Assembly: GCA_034190875.2 (NCBI GenBank)
Contig: CM067348.1
Coordinates: 25,632,627-25,696,626, forward strand
DNA from: Urechis unicinctus
Lineage: Eukaryota > Annelida > Polychaeta > Xenopneusta > Urechidae
Direction of reading: 5' to 3'
Length of the DNA: 64,000 nucleotides
Under the pieces are notes generated by a model, which was given only the letters and a program-made list of their open reading frames with translations, searched no databases and was not told where the DNA came from. Every line of letters starts with the position of its first letter. Within the stretch, counting starts at the first letter, position 1. Shown piece by piece: positions 43,114-56,744 of this stretch. Both the position numbers and the translations under genes were made by a program.

Positions 43114-43263
43114 CTCTCCTGTAGGCTGTTATTTGAGTGTACGCTATGCTCTCCTGTAGGCTGTTATTTGAGTGTACGCTATGCTCTCCTGTAGGCTGTT
43201 ATTTGAGTGTACGCTATGCTCTCCTGTAGGCTGTTATTTGAGTGTACGCTATGCTCTCCTGTA
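43114..43263. repeat. Minisatellite, 35-bp unit, 4.3 copies
   Basis: CTCTCCTGTAGGCTGTTATT starts at 43114, 43149, 43184 and 43219, with a partial copy at 43254. The copies are essentially identical, so the array is young. Confidence 0.97.
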
Positions 43264-43556
43264 CAATAGGACAACTACAATATCATACAAAAGGATGGCT
43301 ACAATACCATACAGCAGGACAACTACAATACCATACAACAGGACAGCTACAATACCATACAACAGGACAGCTACAATACCATACAATAGGACAGCTACAA
43401 TACCATAAAACAGGACAACTACTATACCATAAAACAGGACAGCTACAATACCATACAATAGGACAACTACAATATCATACAACAGTACATCTACAATACC
43501 ATACAACAGGACAGCTATAATACCATACAACAGGACAGCTACAATATTACACAACA
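43264..43556. repeat. Minisatellite, 24-bp unit, ~12 copies
   Basis: Unit around CTACAATACCATACAACAGG, directly abutting the 35-bp array. A period divisible by three gives open frames on both strands that are not genes. A related array lies at 56745-56910. Confidence 0.97.
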
Positions 43557-44644
43557 GGTGATAACACAAACGAATAGAGCCAATCAATAGTTTACATCCC
43601 GCCAAATGTAGTGAGCCCCGAAATATCAGCGATCGATCACACGTCCTGGAATATAACCAGACGCAAGGTTACTTTATTCAAGGAATAAAAAGTGGTCTCT
43701 TGTGCCGAACCTGGTATGATGTGGAGCTTATATGTAATCAATATTGAAGATATCATCATAACGCCACAACCAGATTAGCCACGTCCACACCCATATGTCA
43801 TCCCCTGTAATAACCCACATTAGCATACGGTCGAGACCATCCAATGGGGCCGGTAATATTAGTACTGTTAACCATGTTTCATCACCGGTCGTTATCAAGC
43901 GAGCACAATCATCGTTGTGTGTCGCGTGTACGACCCCTTTGTGCTGTAGCGTGCTATATTGGTGGACACAATATCATCAGATAGTCATTATTAAGCCAAA
44001 TCAAGTAATGCACCTAGTATGCGTCGCTCAGTTACTACGTAGACACGTTTGCAAATGCGTTGTTTGAGCCGCCATTTAAGCCGTCTTTTGGCGTTTTGAC
44101 GAAACCACACGATTATTTGTGCTCCCCACCCCCTCTTCCAATCATATTTGTATTCAAAATAACCTTTCAGCCCCCGAGGCCGGTGCCCTATGTTAAACAG
44201 ATACATGACTATGCAAGCTTGTCAGGCTTAATGAATGAGGCATATTTAAGATGAAGCCAGCACAAGGCCTTATTCTATGAAGGTTGGGTCAGTCTCGCAA
44301 GGGGGAAAATGTCAGTTCGCAACTCTATCATTAACTTAATTAAGTTGGCGCTGCTTATGGTGTTGCCAAATGAAAGGTTGCAACAAATTCACCAGAGCTT
44401 TACAACAACTACTCAGCTCTCTTTCAGTGGTGCTAGCAGGTAATGCAATATTTCATTACCGTAACAAGATTGGTTGTCAGCTAACGCAATGCACATATTA
44501 AGCAATTCTATAGCACAAAATCGGTCAGCAATATGACGTATGACGTGTAGCGATGGATGGTCACTAGGATACCTAGTGCTAGTCCCGAATATTCGTCTGA
44601 CATAAGCCACGATAGCGCTTGCCGGTTGCGATCTGTTATTTTCT

Positions 44645-44985
44645 GTGCCGGTAGTGTTCTATGATGGACTGTGCCGGCGATGTTCTATGATGGACTGTGC
44701 CGGTGGTGTTCTATGATGGACTGTGCCGGAAGTGTTCTATGATAGACTGTGCCGGTAGTGTTCTATGATGGACTGTGCCGGTAGTGTTCTATGATGAACA
44801 ACGCATGTAGTGTTCCATGATGGACTATACCTATAGTGTTCTATGATGGACTATGCCTACAGTGTTATATGATGGACGATGCCATAAGTGTTTTATGATG
44901 GAATGTGTCAGTAGAATTATGTGATGGACTGTGCCGATAGTTTGCTATGATGGACTGTGCCGGCAGTGTTTTACAAGTGACTATG
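44645..44985. repeat. Minisatellite, 26-bp unit, ~13 copies
   Basis: Unit around GTGCCGGTAGTGTTCTATGA; the copies become more degenerate to the right. Confidence 0.95.
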
Positions 44986-46119
44986 CAGGCGGCCGTGCTT
45001 TAGGAAGGTTTCTCGTTGCCTACCGCTTGCTGTAGACCTGCCACAATCATATTGAATGTCATGACGATATTCTCAGGGGGAAGGGATTCATCTGTGTTGA
45101 GCACCACAATATGCCGAAATTTAATATTGCGATTGTACTAACAATCATACTAGGAGGCTGTTTTTCTGTTGCCATGACTATGAGACATTTGTTTGTAGCT
45201 GGCGTTCAAACGCATTGTTGTTGATATAGCTGGAGCGGACTTGATACGAACATTGTTGTTCGTCATCGCGAAATCAATTTGACATACAATGGTTAGAAGC
45301 CCATTCTGTTCTCAAATCGCAGCGTGTAAATCAACTGCTTCAACTCTTGACGTCCTAATTGTGCCGTGTTGTCTTTCTGCATCAAGTGACAGCCACGTAT
45401 TGCATATCAGAACTAAGCAAATGAAATATTTTAAGCATTGAAATCGCGCTAGATTAATCATACTTTATTTTCGAACGTATTCATTGAGCATTAATAAGCA
45501 GCGATATCTATATTTACATGTATGATCACACCACATGATGCGCTGTCGATTCGGCCCATTAGAGATTCATACCAATAGCTACCTGTCACGCTGTGATCAG
45601 CACAATGATTGCCTTCAGCAGACTGATGACGAGCACATCACACGATCGTGTAGCATTTCGATTATCACTGCAATTTCCGCGAACACCAATGCAATCAGTG
45701 ACAAGTGTAAATGGCTTATAACATGTGCCATTCTACAGGTTTATTGATGACGCTCGGGGGAAATTAGACCAACAACAATGATAATGAGTTTCGTGGTTGT
45801 TTTTCTAAAACTAACCAAACAGAAATGTTCCTTCAGTTTTGTCATAATTTTGTAAAACCGGTAAATCAAGTTTGAAGTTCGACAGGTGTTTTAGTTGGTT
45901 TTCATTACTCGTTTGGCCAGGTTATGAAAGTATCACACAATCTTCCTGTCCTGGGCCATACTCGCTTTGCGGGTCTCATGTTCGCTTAAGTTAATTTTTT
46001 CGCGTTTCTTATTTTGTCTTCATAGAGAGCAGCACTTGTAAATGCATGTATTGTTTACTGAGAGCGGTATTGATGATGCTCTAACAAAACTCAGCTCGGA
46101 CTCATATGCAGATATCTTA

Positions 46120-46890
46120 ACTTAAGTAGGGCACTTTTAGCATCGGTGGTGGACAGTTTACGGTACCGATACAGAATCATTTAAAAAGAATTTCACTTTG
46201 ATTTTCGGTTGGGCGACCTTTCGGATATTTCTCGTTTCCTTAAGGGCCTCCCTGATTAAAGCAATAATATAGATAACTCACTAATGGAAAGGAATTACAG
46301 AGAAACACTCCAAACTAACAGAATACAGCAAACATAATGCAATGACCTTTCACAGAATACAGCAACCATAATGCTGTGACCTTTCACGGAAAACAGTAAG
46401 CATAATGCAATGAACTTTCACAGATAACAGCAAACATAACCCTATGACCTTTCACGAGAAACACCAAACATAATGCCATGACCTTCCACGGAATACAGCA
46501 AACATAATGCAGTGACCTTTCACGAGAAACACCAAACATAATGCCATGACCTTCCACGGAATACAGCAAACATAATGCAGTGACCTTTCACGAGAAACAC
46601 CAAACATAATGCCATGACCTTCCACGGAATACAGCAAACATAATGAATTGACCTTCCACAGAATACAGCAATGCAATGGCTTTTTTGTGGATGATGGACG
46701 ACAGGTGAAACACCTACTGCAACCATGGCGACTTGTGTGATAGTGGGGCACTTTTAACACCGGCCGTGGATGATTAACGATACCGCTACAGATTAAATTA
46801 GGTAGTGTTTTATGGTGATGTCTGGATGGGCGACTTCTCGGACATCTCTCCTTCCCTCAAAGGCCTCTCTGATTAAATCAATTATGTAGA
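46120..46890. repeat. Duplicated ~170-bp segment flanking a 34-bp array
   Basis: Bases 46120-46290 and 46740-46890 are related (TAGTGGGGCACTTTTA-like start, TGGGCGACTT, then TCTCTGATTAAA and GTAGATAACTCAC). They bracket the array at 46317-46675. A third relative is at 59225-59370. Confidence 0.75.
46317..46675. repeat. Minisatellite, 34-bp unit, partly in 68-bp pairs
   Basis: Units around ACAGCAAACATAATGCAATG followed by TGACCTTTCACGG. From about 46452 the units alternate in a near-perfect 68-bp higher-order repeat. TGACCTTT occurs five times. Confidence 0.95.
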
Positions 46891-48424
46891 TAACTCACGT
46901 AAGGGTTAGAAATAATAGAAAAGTAGTCCAACCAAAGATAATGCAATAGCCTTACACGGAACACAGCAATGCAATTAACAATTTTGTCAGATTTAAGCTA
47001 ATGTCATTTGTTTGCACACGAATCGTTTTATACATATTGGTTTTCAATCAAAGACCTTGAACAATAAAATGAAAGACACAAAAAGTGAACTGTCGCACCG
47101 GCATTTGCCCCCATTGTATTAACTCGTCAACGATGACAACAGAATCATATCAATATTCATCGAGAGCACTTTATGCCACATTCCTTAGAAGTAAAACAAT
47201 GCGTAATGTGACGCGACCCGAGAACACCGTGACGCACACAAATACAGAATAACAGACAGGCTGTGAAGATGTCGGCGGCTCGGCAGAAGTTACCCGTGTG
47301 CAGACGTTCTTGATATTAATTACTTTCTCTCAATGTTTCAGCTCTCATATTGTGCTGGTGATAAACCAATTTAAGGGATTCTGTCTGACCTTTAACAGTT
47401 CATACAAATCTGTTAGGTTTTTTTTTACAATGATCCACGAGATTTCACTACCAGGGTCCTCAGTACTACTAATCCACGGTTAAGAGGAACAAATCCGGTG
47501 TATCTCTTGTAATGAAGAATAATGGTATGTAATTATACATTCAAGCGACAGACATCATGTTGTTTTTCTTACGCTATTTTTCCGCATGGCTCGTGGCATC
47601 TACGTGATGCCCTGTCGAAATGGAACATGTTGTTTTCCCACATTGTATCACGACTCTGAGATAAGATCATTATTTCCGGCAATGGGTTAACAATGACAAT
47701 GATATCTATATCATCATGCCAGTGTCAATTGATTTGTTGCTATGCTAATCATCGAAAGGTGGATATGCCAAAAATGTCATCGTGTTTTCATCCTACTGAG
47801 GATGACACTTGTACCTGTATACGATGCTCCTGACCGCCACAGCAAGCAGTGAGAATCATAGAATCATTGATTTTTTCCAACATTGTCAGTCACCATTGCT
47901 TCCTTGTTATCGTTTCCACAAAATGTACCGGGCTTCTTCTCTATGTAGAATAGAAATTATGTATTGCATTACAAAGGTAAAAACACACTTTTTAAATGCC
48001 ATTGAGATCAAATCATTACATGCTTTTAAGGAGGAATATGATATGTGTGGGCTGAGCAGCAACTGAGTCCAATAGGATTGATCCTGAAATAGGCAGACAA
48101 ATATTGACCACCCATTGCGCGAAATTTAACTGACAACGACTCGTTTATTATTAGCTTCAACCACAATACCAACTATTTGCTCTGCCCCATGTCCGGACAC
48201 TCCAGTGGAATCACTGATTACTCCAAATGTGACAATTATCAGACTCTGAGAAACTATTAAAATGCGAGATAAACCGTTGTATCATGTACCTGAATACTAT
48301 CAAGGTATGATGCAGCTGGATTAGGTTGATTGTTATGCCAGATTGGCGTTAAAAGACAACATTTAACCACAACATGGACGAGTTCGCAAAACACATAAAA
48401 AACTAATGGTGTTCAAATCTGCTG

Positions 48425-48645
48425 CAGCGACCCTCTACAAGTGCAACGACCATCTAAGAGTGCAGCGACCATCTTAGAGTGTAGTGACCCTCTAAGAGTG
48501 TAGTGACCATCTTAGAGTGTAGTGACCCTCTAAGAGTGTAGTGACCCTCTAAGAGTGTAGTGACCCTCTTTTAGTGCAGCGACCATCTAAGAGTGTAAGG
48601 GACCACCTAGGAGTGCTGCGACTCTCTAGGAGTACCGCGACACTC
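48425..48645. repeat. Minisatellite, 19-bp unit, ~11 copies
   Basis: Unit AGTGTAGTGACCCTCTAAG, with CTCT/ATCT variants alternating. Confidence 0.95.
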
Positions 48646-49191
48646 TAGAAAGTCACTAGTAGGGAGAGTCCCATGTGCTACATACCGATGAACAATGTAG
48701 TCTTGGAAGGGAACACGTGTGGACAATAGTGCTCGGTGTAATTGCTTGTCTGTTGGAGACTGTGCTGTTATTGCATTCATTCATAGAAACTGTGCGCAAA
48801 AAAGTCTGGATTCAAAGATACGTCCGCGTTTGGGCAACACGGCAACGTACATTGGGCAGCGCCAAACAATGCACGGGAAATTTAACTTTGCCATGCAATG
48901 TTGCCATTTATGTCCTTAGTGTGGATACATCACAGTCTGCATATATCCCAACCTGTCCACTTTACCGTCAAGAGCCCGAAAAACTTTGAAAAAACATGGC
49001 TTCACGTATCGATCCTTGAACCCATAATGATTATCAAAGTATATGGTTATAACAGGACACTTTACTCAATGCTTACAGATTTTGGTTGACATGGAATCCA
49101 TCCTGTGTGTTCCAAATATGGAACATTGAGAAAAACCATAATTGGCAAGCTGTGGGATAATGCTTCTAACCCGAATTGATCGCCGCCACAC

Positions 49192-49205
49192 GCGCCCTCT
49201 GCTGG
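49192..49205 (-). promoter_or_regulatory. CTCF-consensus-like site
   Basis: The minus strand reads CCAGCAGAGGGCGC, which fits the bilaterian CTCF core CCASYAGRKGGCRS at all 14 positions. The paralogous place near 60015 is degraded. Binding is not shown by sequence alone. Confidence 0.35.
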
Positions 49206-50429
49206 TGGGATTAGCGTTAACCACATTCCGGACGGTGCCCTTAGCCACTAACGTCAGAATGCTTTATCGATCGAAAGCTACGATGACTTAAATATCTACG
49301 TTACCTCCCTGCTTGTCGTACGATTGCTGTGATACATGTCCTAGTGATTCCGGAATAAATCAAAATACCCCCATTTTCTACGGAAAAACAAAACGCACGT
49401 TTTTGAAACACAATGATGCCTAGCAGCGATGAAGCTAGAACTGGACTATTGACGAGAAAAGGATAGTTGTCGGGCGATTTAGTCTTTACAGAGTCAGAGC
49501 AGTTTCCCATCTAACGATCTGTGCTTTTCGTCAAATTTTTAACACGTCCCCTTTTTGTCACATTATGGCCTCGAGTGGATCATATCGACAGGTCGTCATC
49601 TAATGTTAGCGCAATCATATTGCTCTAAATATGTGTGCAACTTGAAGCGGATCACTTGACAAATCATAATGGCCAGGTGCTTGAATCTTAAAGAGGCGCG
49701 GTTTTGTCCATATAAGTGTATACACTTCTGTGAAAATCGTTTGAACCAAGTTTTCACTGTGATTCTATGCAAATAGTTGTCCGATACTTTTTGCCTTGTT
49801 ATTTTGCAATGTTACTTTTCTCGCTTCACAATATTGATGCATGGATTTCTACATAATTAGGATTCACGTCGCTTTAAATGTTTTGAATGTCCACAATATT
49901 TGTATTCAATGTGTGCACCAGGCGAGTCAAGCATTTGTTTGCTTTTGCTTAACCTAGCCAGCCTTTAAGATTCAGTTTGTCTCGGACCCACGACATGGGT
50001 TACACGCGCCAAGTTCTCATACATTGCCTATGCTGGTAAAACAGTATGTATTGGAGTACAACGTCTGTGCAATACGCATTAATCGGCGGAATATTCCATG
50101 TGATCCCTACCAAGGAGGTACGGCGTGCCTTGCCCGAATAAGACCGTACTCTTTGATGTGGACAACGTGAATTGAAGGGGCAGCTGGTGGTTTAATTCCT
50201 TGCTACTACAGTAGAAATACTTCCGTCGGTTTAAACAGTCACTATAATGTGTTTTGTAGCTGCATTCGTTGGTAAGACATTTCGTCCTGATGGATGTATG
50301 AGTAAGTGGCTTATTATCATTGCAACAGAGCACGCTTTGCGAAGTATGTTGATGGGGGCTGTTATCAAAAGCACAACGACCCCGAATGTTTATTCCCATC
50401 CGCCGGCAAGCTCATGCAGACTACACCAA

Positions 50430-50690
50430 CCTGTCAGTGAAATAGTGTGACAAAGCCTACCTCTCAGTCGATCAGGCAGGCCTAGCATACAAGCCAGTCG
50501 ATAAGACAGACTTAGCCTACATGTCCGTGGAACAAGCAGGCTTAGTCTTCCTGTCAGTGGATCAGATAAACTAAGGCTACCGGTGAGTGTAACTGGCAAA
50601 GTCTACTTGTCAGCGGTAAAGGCAGACAAAGTCTACTTGTCAGTGGTAAAGGCAGACAAAGTCGGCCTGTCATTGGATTAGGCAGCCCTT
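50430..50690. repeat. Minisatellite, 30-bp unit, ~8 copies
   Basis: Unit around CCTGTCAGTGGATCAGGCAG. Related to the arrays at 61870-62160 and 62880-63235. Confidence 0.92.
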
Positions 50691-50797
50691 AATGATCAAG
50701 TTGGACCTAGATGAGAAATGTTTGGATGTATAAACAGATCCTCGAACAGTCATCGAACAGTCATTCGCATGACCTGGTGACAACGACGTGCTATTAC

Positions 50798-51856
50798 TTA
50801 ACATCACAGAATATGTTTGACAGTTGAAGAAGCACCTTGCTTTTGAGGAGATAATTCTGGTTGCGATAAACGAACGCCCATCACAAACACATGGGACATT
50901 GTAGCCCTACAAGACGTCTGCGTAGACGTCTTACCGTTTTTCGAAACAACGCAATGCGAATATTTTTAGATCGATTCAGACAACTACCAAGCACAAAACA
51001 TACACAAGTGATGGAGTTATAGAATGCAATGATGTTTTACGGACGATTTTATCCCTTTTCGGCGGGGGATTTCATCCATGGTAATTATTTATAGTTCGAT
51101 CAATTTGGGAAGCGGTAAAAAGTCAGAAACACAGCAACATGTTTGTTTACAAGTTCAAGACATGCATTGCCCATGCGCAGAATGACGAAGTCTAATGCTA
51201 AGCCCGGGGGGGGCACTTAAGTGTAATGATATAGTATACATGTGCCGCACGAAGGGGGTGGTTTTTTGACATCTCGACTTTTACGACGGGTTAGACATTC
51301 GCATAATACCTTGTACGATGGAGTATACTTTTTCTCATTCTCAACGAGTTCAACGGGTACGGGATTTCGAGGTCCCGCGGCACACCCCTATCCGAGTTAG
51401 GGTAAGTGCCCCCCACTTGGGATGCTAAGGCAATGCGGGAAATCGCGAGAATTAATAGTTTCCAAAATGGCAGACTTCGTATCGCGATTTGTTCGGAAAC
51501 GAACTATCGATGGCATTTATTGAAGAATAGCGTCGAGTGGTGGTAAGTTTTTTGGAGCGAAAGGTCTATTTTTTGTAAAGGCTCTTGATATATGTTATTT
51601 TCTAGGTGCGAAATGTAGCCCTTCGCGAGATATAGTCCAAACTAAATATCGCCGACTGTGTTTTGACTAACTGTTCGTAACGGTATAAATTCATGTTACC
51701 GTTACACCGGAGCTAGGGACATTGCTAACTTTGGCTCGTCTGCTACTGTGTAACTTTCCACAGAATATGTTTGATAGTTGAAGAAGAACGTGGCTTTTGA
51801 GGAGATCATTCTGGTTGTGGTTAAACAATACCCATCACCAACACATGGGACATTGC
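50798..51856. repeat. ~105-bp direct repeats around a ~0.85-kb segment
   Basis: Bases 50798-50903 and 51751-51856 share CAGAATATGTTTGA, AGTTGAAGAAG, CTTTTGAGGAGAT, ATTCTGGTTG and ACACATGGGACATTG. The enclosed segment begins TAGCCCTACAAGACGTCT with a 9-bp hairpin (50911-50932) and ends near GGAGCTAGGGACATTG, words also seen in the foldback at 22269-22532. It contains the small element at 51203-51421. Confidence 0.6.
51203..51421. mobile_element. MITE with terminal inverted repeats and 8-bp target duplication
   Basis: The 219-bp element starts CCCGGGGGGGGCACTTA and ends TAAGTGCCCCCCACTTGGG; GGGGGGCACTTA is a perfect 12-bp inverted repeat. ATGCTAAG occurs directly on both sides (51195-51202 and 51422-51429), a perfect 8-bp target duplication. 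No transposase. The 8-bp duplication fits hAT- or P-like superfamilies; which one is inference. Confidence 0.75.
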
Positions 51857-52950
51857 TCATTTAGTAGTTAGGTTACTGTATATCTTTCCATGTATTTATT
51901 AGTCGAGGGTGATTCCGGATAAACCACCTTGCAGCTTTTGCTATTTTATGCATTTATTTTTTTCGAAAGAATAATTTAATAGATCCCATCGATTGACTGA
52001 TTCACTGCAAAGACACAACTAAAACAAACATTGAATTGTTGGCCCGTTCAATTAATGGAAAAGCATATCATCTCATATAACTTTACTCACATATACATCA
52101 CGCCCAACCATGCATCGTACGTTGTGTACGAGTCATCCAATCAGAGGTCCGTACCAATTGCAACCAATCACATCGGTGATCGTTATATGATTATTTCAGG
52201 AGACGCATAACGAGAATTTAACCTGTTAATATCGCATCATCAACCAATTGTGCAGCATTTTATTATCACCAGACCTATAATGGACTCTCAAGGCAGTCAT
52301 TCCCAGGAAAAGATGGCTTATGAAATGAATCGTGCCACAAGACTTTTGCTCTGAGCAATTGCGCAGATTATCGCCAGGAGGAATGTATCTGGAACATTAT
52401 TGAGAAACAAATAAATGATTTCTTATCCGTTCACTGTAGTTTTTCTGGTAGGCTAACCAAATGCTGAAACTTACGTAATGTTGTTAGTTACCATAGAGAC
52501 GGTTATTGCTTCGGTAAAATAACAAAAAATCTTTGATCCGATTAATTCACTCATGCCTGCTATATTTAAGGTAATTTCTTATAAGATATCAATGGATCGA
52601 ATATCGGACGAATAACATGTGAGAGTACGTCTAAGCTCCCTGCTTGTAAATATGTCGCCATATCCTCGAAACAGAAGTCGCTATCCGCTGCAATGATTGC
52701 GCCAATTTGTTATCTGCACTGAACTATCAACACAACTAGGACCAAAATTTCCGTGTTGGTCTCCGTCGCGGCATGTCCAGGTTATAAACGATGGTTCCAC
52801 TGTCCCATTAAATCAGCAGCAGTTTCGTATGGCTGGCATTTAAGTCAACAAACTAATATTATACAGTTGGCATTTGTTATCAAGCCAAAAGAGCCTTCAT
52901 CCGGAAATGGTGAATACATCCCTGTATGTTTATTGCGTCATTGAGCGATA

Positions 52951-53744
52951 AATGGTGGACGAGATGGCCATCAGTGCCTCACCGATGTTCGTACACCTAT
53001 GCAACGCAACGCAGTGAAAGAGGACATACATAGCGTGAAGGCTTGACGTTTTGAATAGTCTCTTTAGATACCGTCATCATATATGTACTTACACGATGCA
53101 TAGAGATTCGGCCCCCAACTGACTCGGGTATACCTCATACTAACCATGAGCAAAGTGACCAGGTGTATGTCTGGAGCTAAGACTTAACCATAACAATGTA
53201 TTATCGCCAAAATATTATTTGTGCAATACCACAGAGACAGAGTATCATGATTTGAACAATATTCCTAGCTCCACCAACACCATGCAAAAGAATCGCATCT
53301 CTTTAATATAGTCCATACTTTTCTGCGGAATCATTATCATTTAATTAAGCTTCATAAATTTTCCATATCTTAGCGCCTGTATACTACCAACAGCGAATAA
53401 CAACAGCCCAGACCAGCAATACGTTGACTAGTAGCTCAAAATGTATTTTACATTTTAAAACATCAGTTCTTTTGCCAACTTTTTACACACAACGCGTTGT
53501 GCGTCATATATACAGTCATGTGCCCAGTTATAATATGACCTGAACATCAACATGAGTCAGTATTAATACACACATACCTATGTAATACCCCTGTATCTCA
53601 ATTAAATTGCCAGTAATACGACATCATCAAAGCATATCACCAAACTCAAATGTCACTGAACGGATATAAACAAGCCAATGTAATAATTGCACACATTGCA
53701 ATATAAAATGGTAGAAAGCATCACATAACGGTATTGCTCCATAT
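52951..53744. other. No gene or repeat recognised
   Basis: AT-rich sequence between the left block and the 43-bp array; nothing supported. Confidence 0.4.
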
Positions 53745-53935
53745 CTGAAAAAGATGTTTGGCATTCCAGATAAAACCATTATCGTGTGAAATAAGAATGT
53801 TTGGCATTCCAGATAACACCCCTATCGTATAAGATAGGAATGTTTGGCATTCCAGATTAAACCACTATCGAGTAAGATAACAATTTTTGGCATTCCAGAT
53901 AAAATCAACATCGTTTAAGCACTAAAGTTTGCATT
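53745..53935. repeat. Minisatellite, 43-bp unit, ~4 copies
   Basis: TGTTTGGCATTCCAGATAA recurs at 53755, 53798 and 53841, with a variant at 53884. Confidence 0.93.
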
Positions 53936-56744
53936 CCAATGAGATGGGCCAGCATAATGTCTCCCCACTATGTGCCGTTCTCCAATGGCTTTATCATTCT
54001 TCAATAATTGCAACTATCTTCTAATACATCATTAAAAACGGCTTTGCTTGAGTCCGTTTTGATTGAAAGAAACAATTGCAAATCTAATAAGCTCATTGTC
54101 TGAGCCCACTTGGAATGCGAGCACTGAAGAACTAAATATAGGCCACATCATGATTACATTTTCTCAGCGAAAGCCTGCCCTTGGCACGCGTAGATATTAT
54201 TGGCCACATGAATATCCGGGTTTGGGATTTTTTTTCCCCTGCTTAGGAAAAGTTATGACACTGAGCTGCCAGCACTAAACTCTCGGTGTTTATTTGATAG
54301 TTTATCTAAACGTGCGATAATACGACTGTTCCTTGGGTCCCTTTCTTCAGGTCTACCTTATTGAACATGTCCTTCTGGTTGAAGGTGGTGCCGTGTTTAA
54401 TTCAATAATATGATCAGGTTGCGACAGTATTTGTTACATTGACATGGCTTTCATAGATCGAAATGATCGCTATCCTCAACCAAAACTTCGACTCGGCATT
54501 TCACATTTTTTCAGCGTATAATATCATTCAGGCATCATAAAGTTAGAATGCGATAAAAACTGCAAATATTGATTTTCTTGCCACAGAAGATCGAGTCGAT
54601 GTAACGATGGCCTTAGCCTAGCAGGGAAATCGGTTCACTGTACAGTCGGTGTCGTTACCAGTGTACCAGTGAACCAACCTACATGGCAATCGTACGTATA
54701 TATATGTGACTTGATACCACATGCTCTACAATATAAGCAAACGTTCAATACGTTCAGATAGCTGAACTGAGCATCAATGATACCAATGTGGCATGTTTTG
54801 CTAATATCAAAATTATGAGTAGGCGGTTATGAGGATAGAACATATAGTTGTTGCCATCATGCGTCTATACTAGCTGTTCAGAAGCGGAAGAACCAGAACC
54901 GAAAAAGTAGATGCATCAGCACATTAGAATAAAACCCATCCCAAGTGATTGGGCATGGCAACAAAGCAGCCATTACTATGCACACCAACATCATACCCCT
55001 CATCAGTTGGTCGTTCAGCGATAGATGCAAATACAGATAGGATTTGCAATGGAGCAATTCCTATTCCCTATGATCACCCAACACCACAGTGGTTCTGTAT
55101 ATAAGATATACTGACTCTCTTAAGTATTTTTAATGACAACACATAACCATATCGAATAAAACCAGTGTACATAGAAGAAGAACATCAACAGATTCTTACA
55201 TATTAAGGACATGCTATGACAAATCACTGTACCTCAAGATATTGGATTACATCCAGACAGCAATTTTGTGCCTAAGTACCTAACTAGGATAGCTATTTGC
55301 CATAGCTATAAATCTGCACGTGTTGAAACTAATTAATGGGATGGTGTCGTTGCTGTGCTATGTCTTTTCCATAATACAAATATTTAACAAAGCACCCTCA
55401 ACTCATTCGCTGAATTACTGGATATCAGTATTCCCGTGTTAAACATACGTTGCATGCGCGCAAGTGCTGATGATATCACATGATTAAGGGGAGCTTGGAG
55501 CTTATAAGTATGTTCCACAAGCTCATCAAACAGTCCCAATAGTAAGGAAATCTTACAAGACCTCGTTGAGAGCAAACAGATATGATCATTGTATTTATCG
55601 CAATGGTAATCTCCAAGATTAGGGGTCATTTTATGTCTTGTTTACTTCCATGCCGATCAAGCCAATTAGCATGCGAATGCCGAGCAACATTTTTGTCACA
55701 ATGCCAACGTATATGTCCGATGAAGCTTTTACAAATAATGATAGCGAGGGATTATCGGGAGCTGAGACGTGGGCGCAATTCATTAATCCACACAGTGTTT
55801 CACAATGTATAGAACGTATGGGACTCATACGCAGATTGAATTAAATCAGATGGTTCACAAAGGGAATTCCCATGTGCCCATTTGCAAACGACGGACTGGA
55901 CTTGCAGACAGTTAAAAAGCGTCATGAAATCAGATGTAAAGCCAGTAAATAAAGGTATCTGCTATACCACGATCTCAGATGGACGCCCAATGTATTATGG
56001 ATCGACATGCATTAGCTAAGCTACACGCTCATGATACAAAGTCGTTCATTCCTGTTGACAATTTCTAACAGCGATCCATGGGCATATCACCAAGAAATGT
56101 GCTTATCATTGACATGCAATTGCTTTTGGCAGGGGTATGGGGACGGACTGCTATGTTATCGTGAAGTAGCATCCTCATCGATGAGTATAAGCTATAATGT
56201 CATTGATTCAGTAAAAAGCGGGGGTGTTCTGATGTGACCCATATCTGTTTAAAAGCGATGACAGAGTATTAGGATAATCGAGCAAATCAAGTGTTATCCC
56301 AAATACCCATGGCAACTCTCTGAAGGGTTCGTCCATACTTTTGGATTTAATACCTTGAGTCTTTTGCGCGATACAAGTATAAGATGTTTATAGTGAAGAA
56401 AGAATGGTACAGTAGGAGCTAAACATGGCACCGATAACGCCAACAAAACATCTCTTTACATCGCGTAATAACGCAGCAACATCGGAAGCACAATATATTC
56501 GTCAATTGTAATAAAGATTGCTGTCATGCAACCTGAGTGTTGTTTGATCTTGCCTCAGTCCATAGTGTCATAAATAACGCATAATGCTTCTAATGCAATG
56601 CTTGCTTTGTCACAGAAGATAACACTGACTTGGATTCCGGCATAGCATATTTGTCATATCACAATCAACAGCTTCACAATCACATACTCAGTCCCAGTCG
56701 TAGCTACAACATTTAGACCAGCTACACTATTATACAACCTGACA
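53936..56744. other. No gene or repeat recognised
   Basis: A 2.8-kb stretch with only short, scattered frames on both strands. Confidence 0.4.

Larger units (their letters stand above)
43730..52950. repeat. Left copy of an old ~9-kb duplication
   Basis: Matches 57085-63650 in order and orientation at scattered anchors: 43730-44080 with 57085-57400; 45390-45720 with 58205-58540; 46680-46890 with 59160-59370; 49080-49320 with 59910-60150; 49490-49620 with 60350-60460; 49655-49760 with 61675-61775; 52640-52850 with 63350-63600. Identity is modest, with many indels. Apart from the arrays and elements listed separately, I see no gene; frames are not kept between the two copies. Confidence 0.7.

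Noticed and set aside
41443-50690. Possible CRISPR arrays among the regular repeats
   Set aside because: The repeats are head-to-tail without unique spacers and lie in animal DNA with spliced genes.
51470-51550. A first coding exon starting at ATGGCAGACTTCG with a GTAAGT donor downstream
   Set aside because: The frame stops after 18 codons, before the donor-like site at about 51543.
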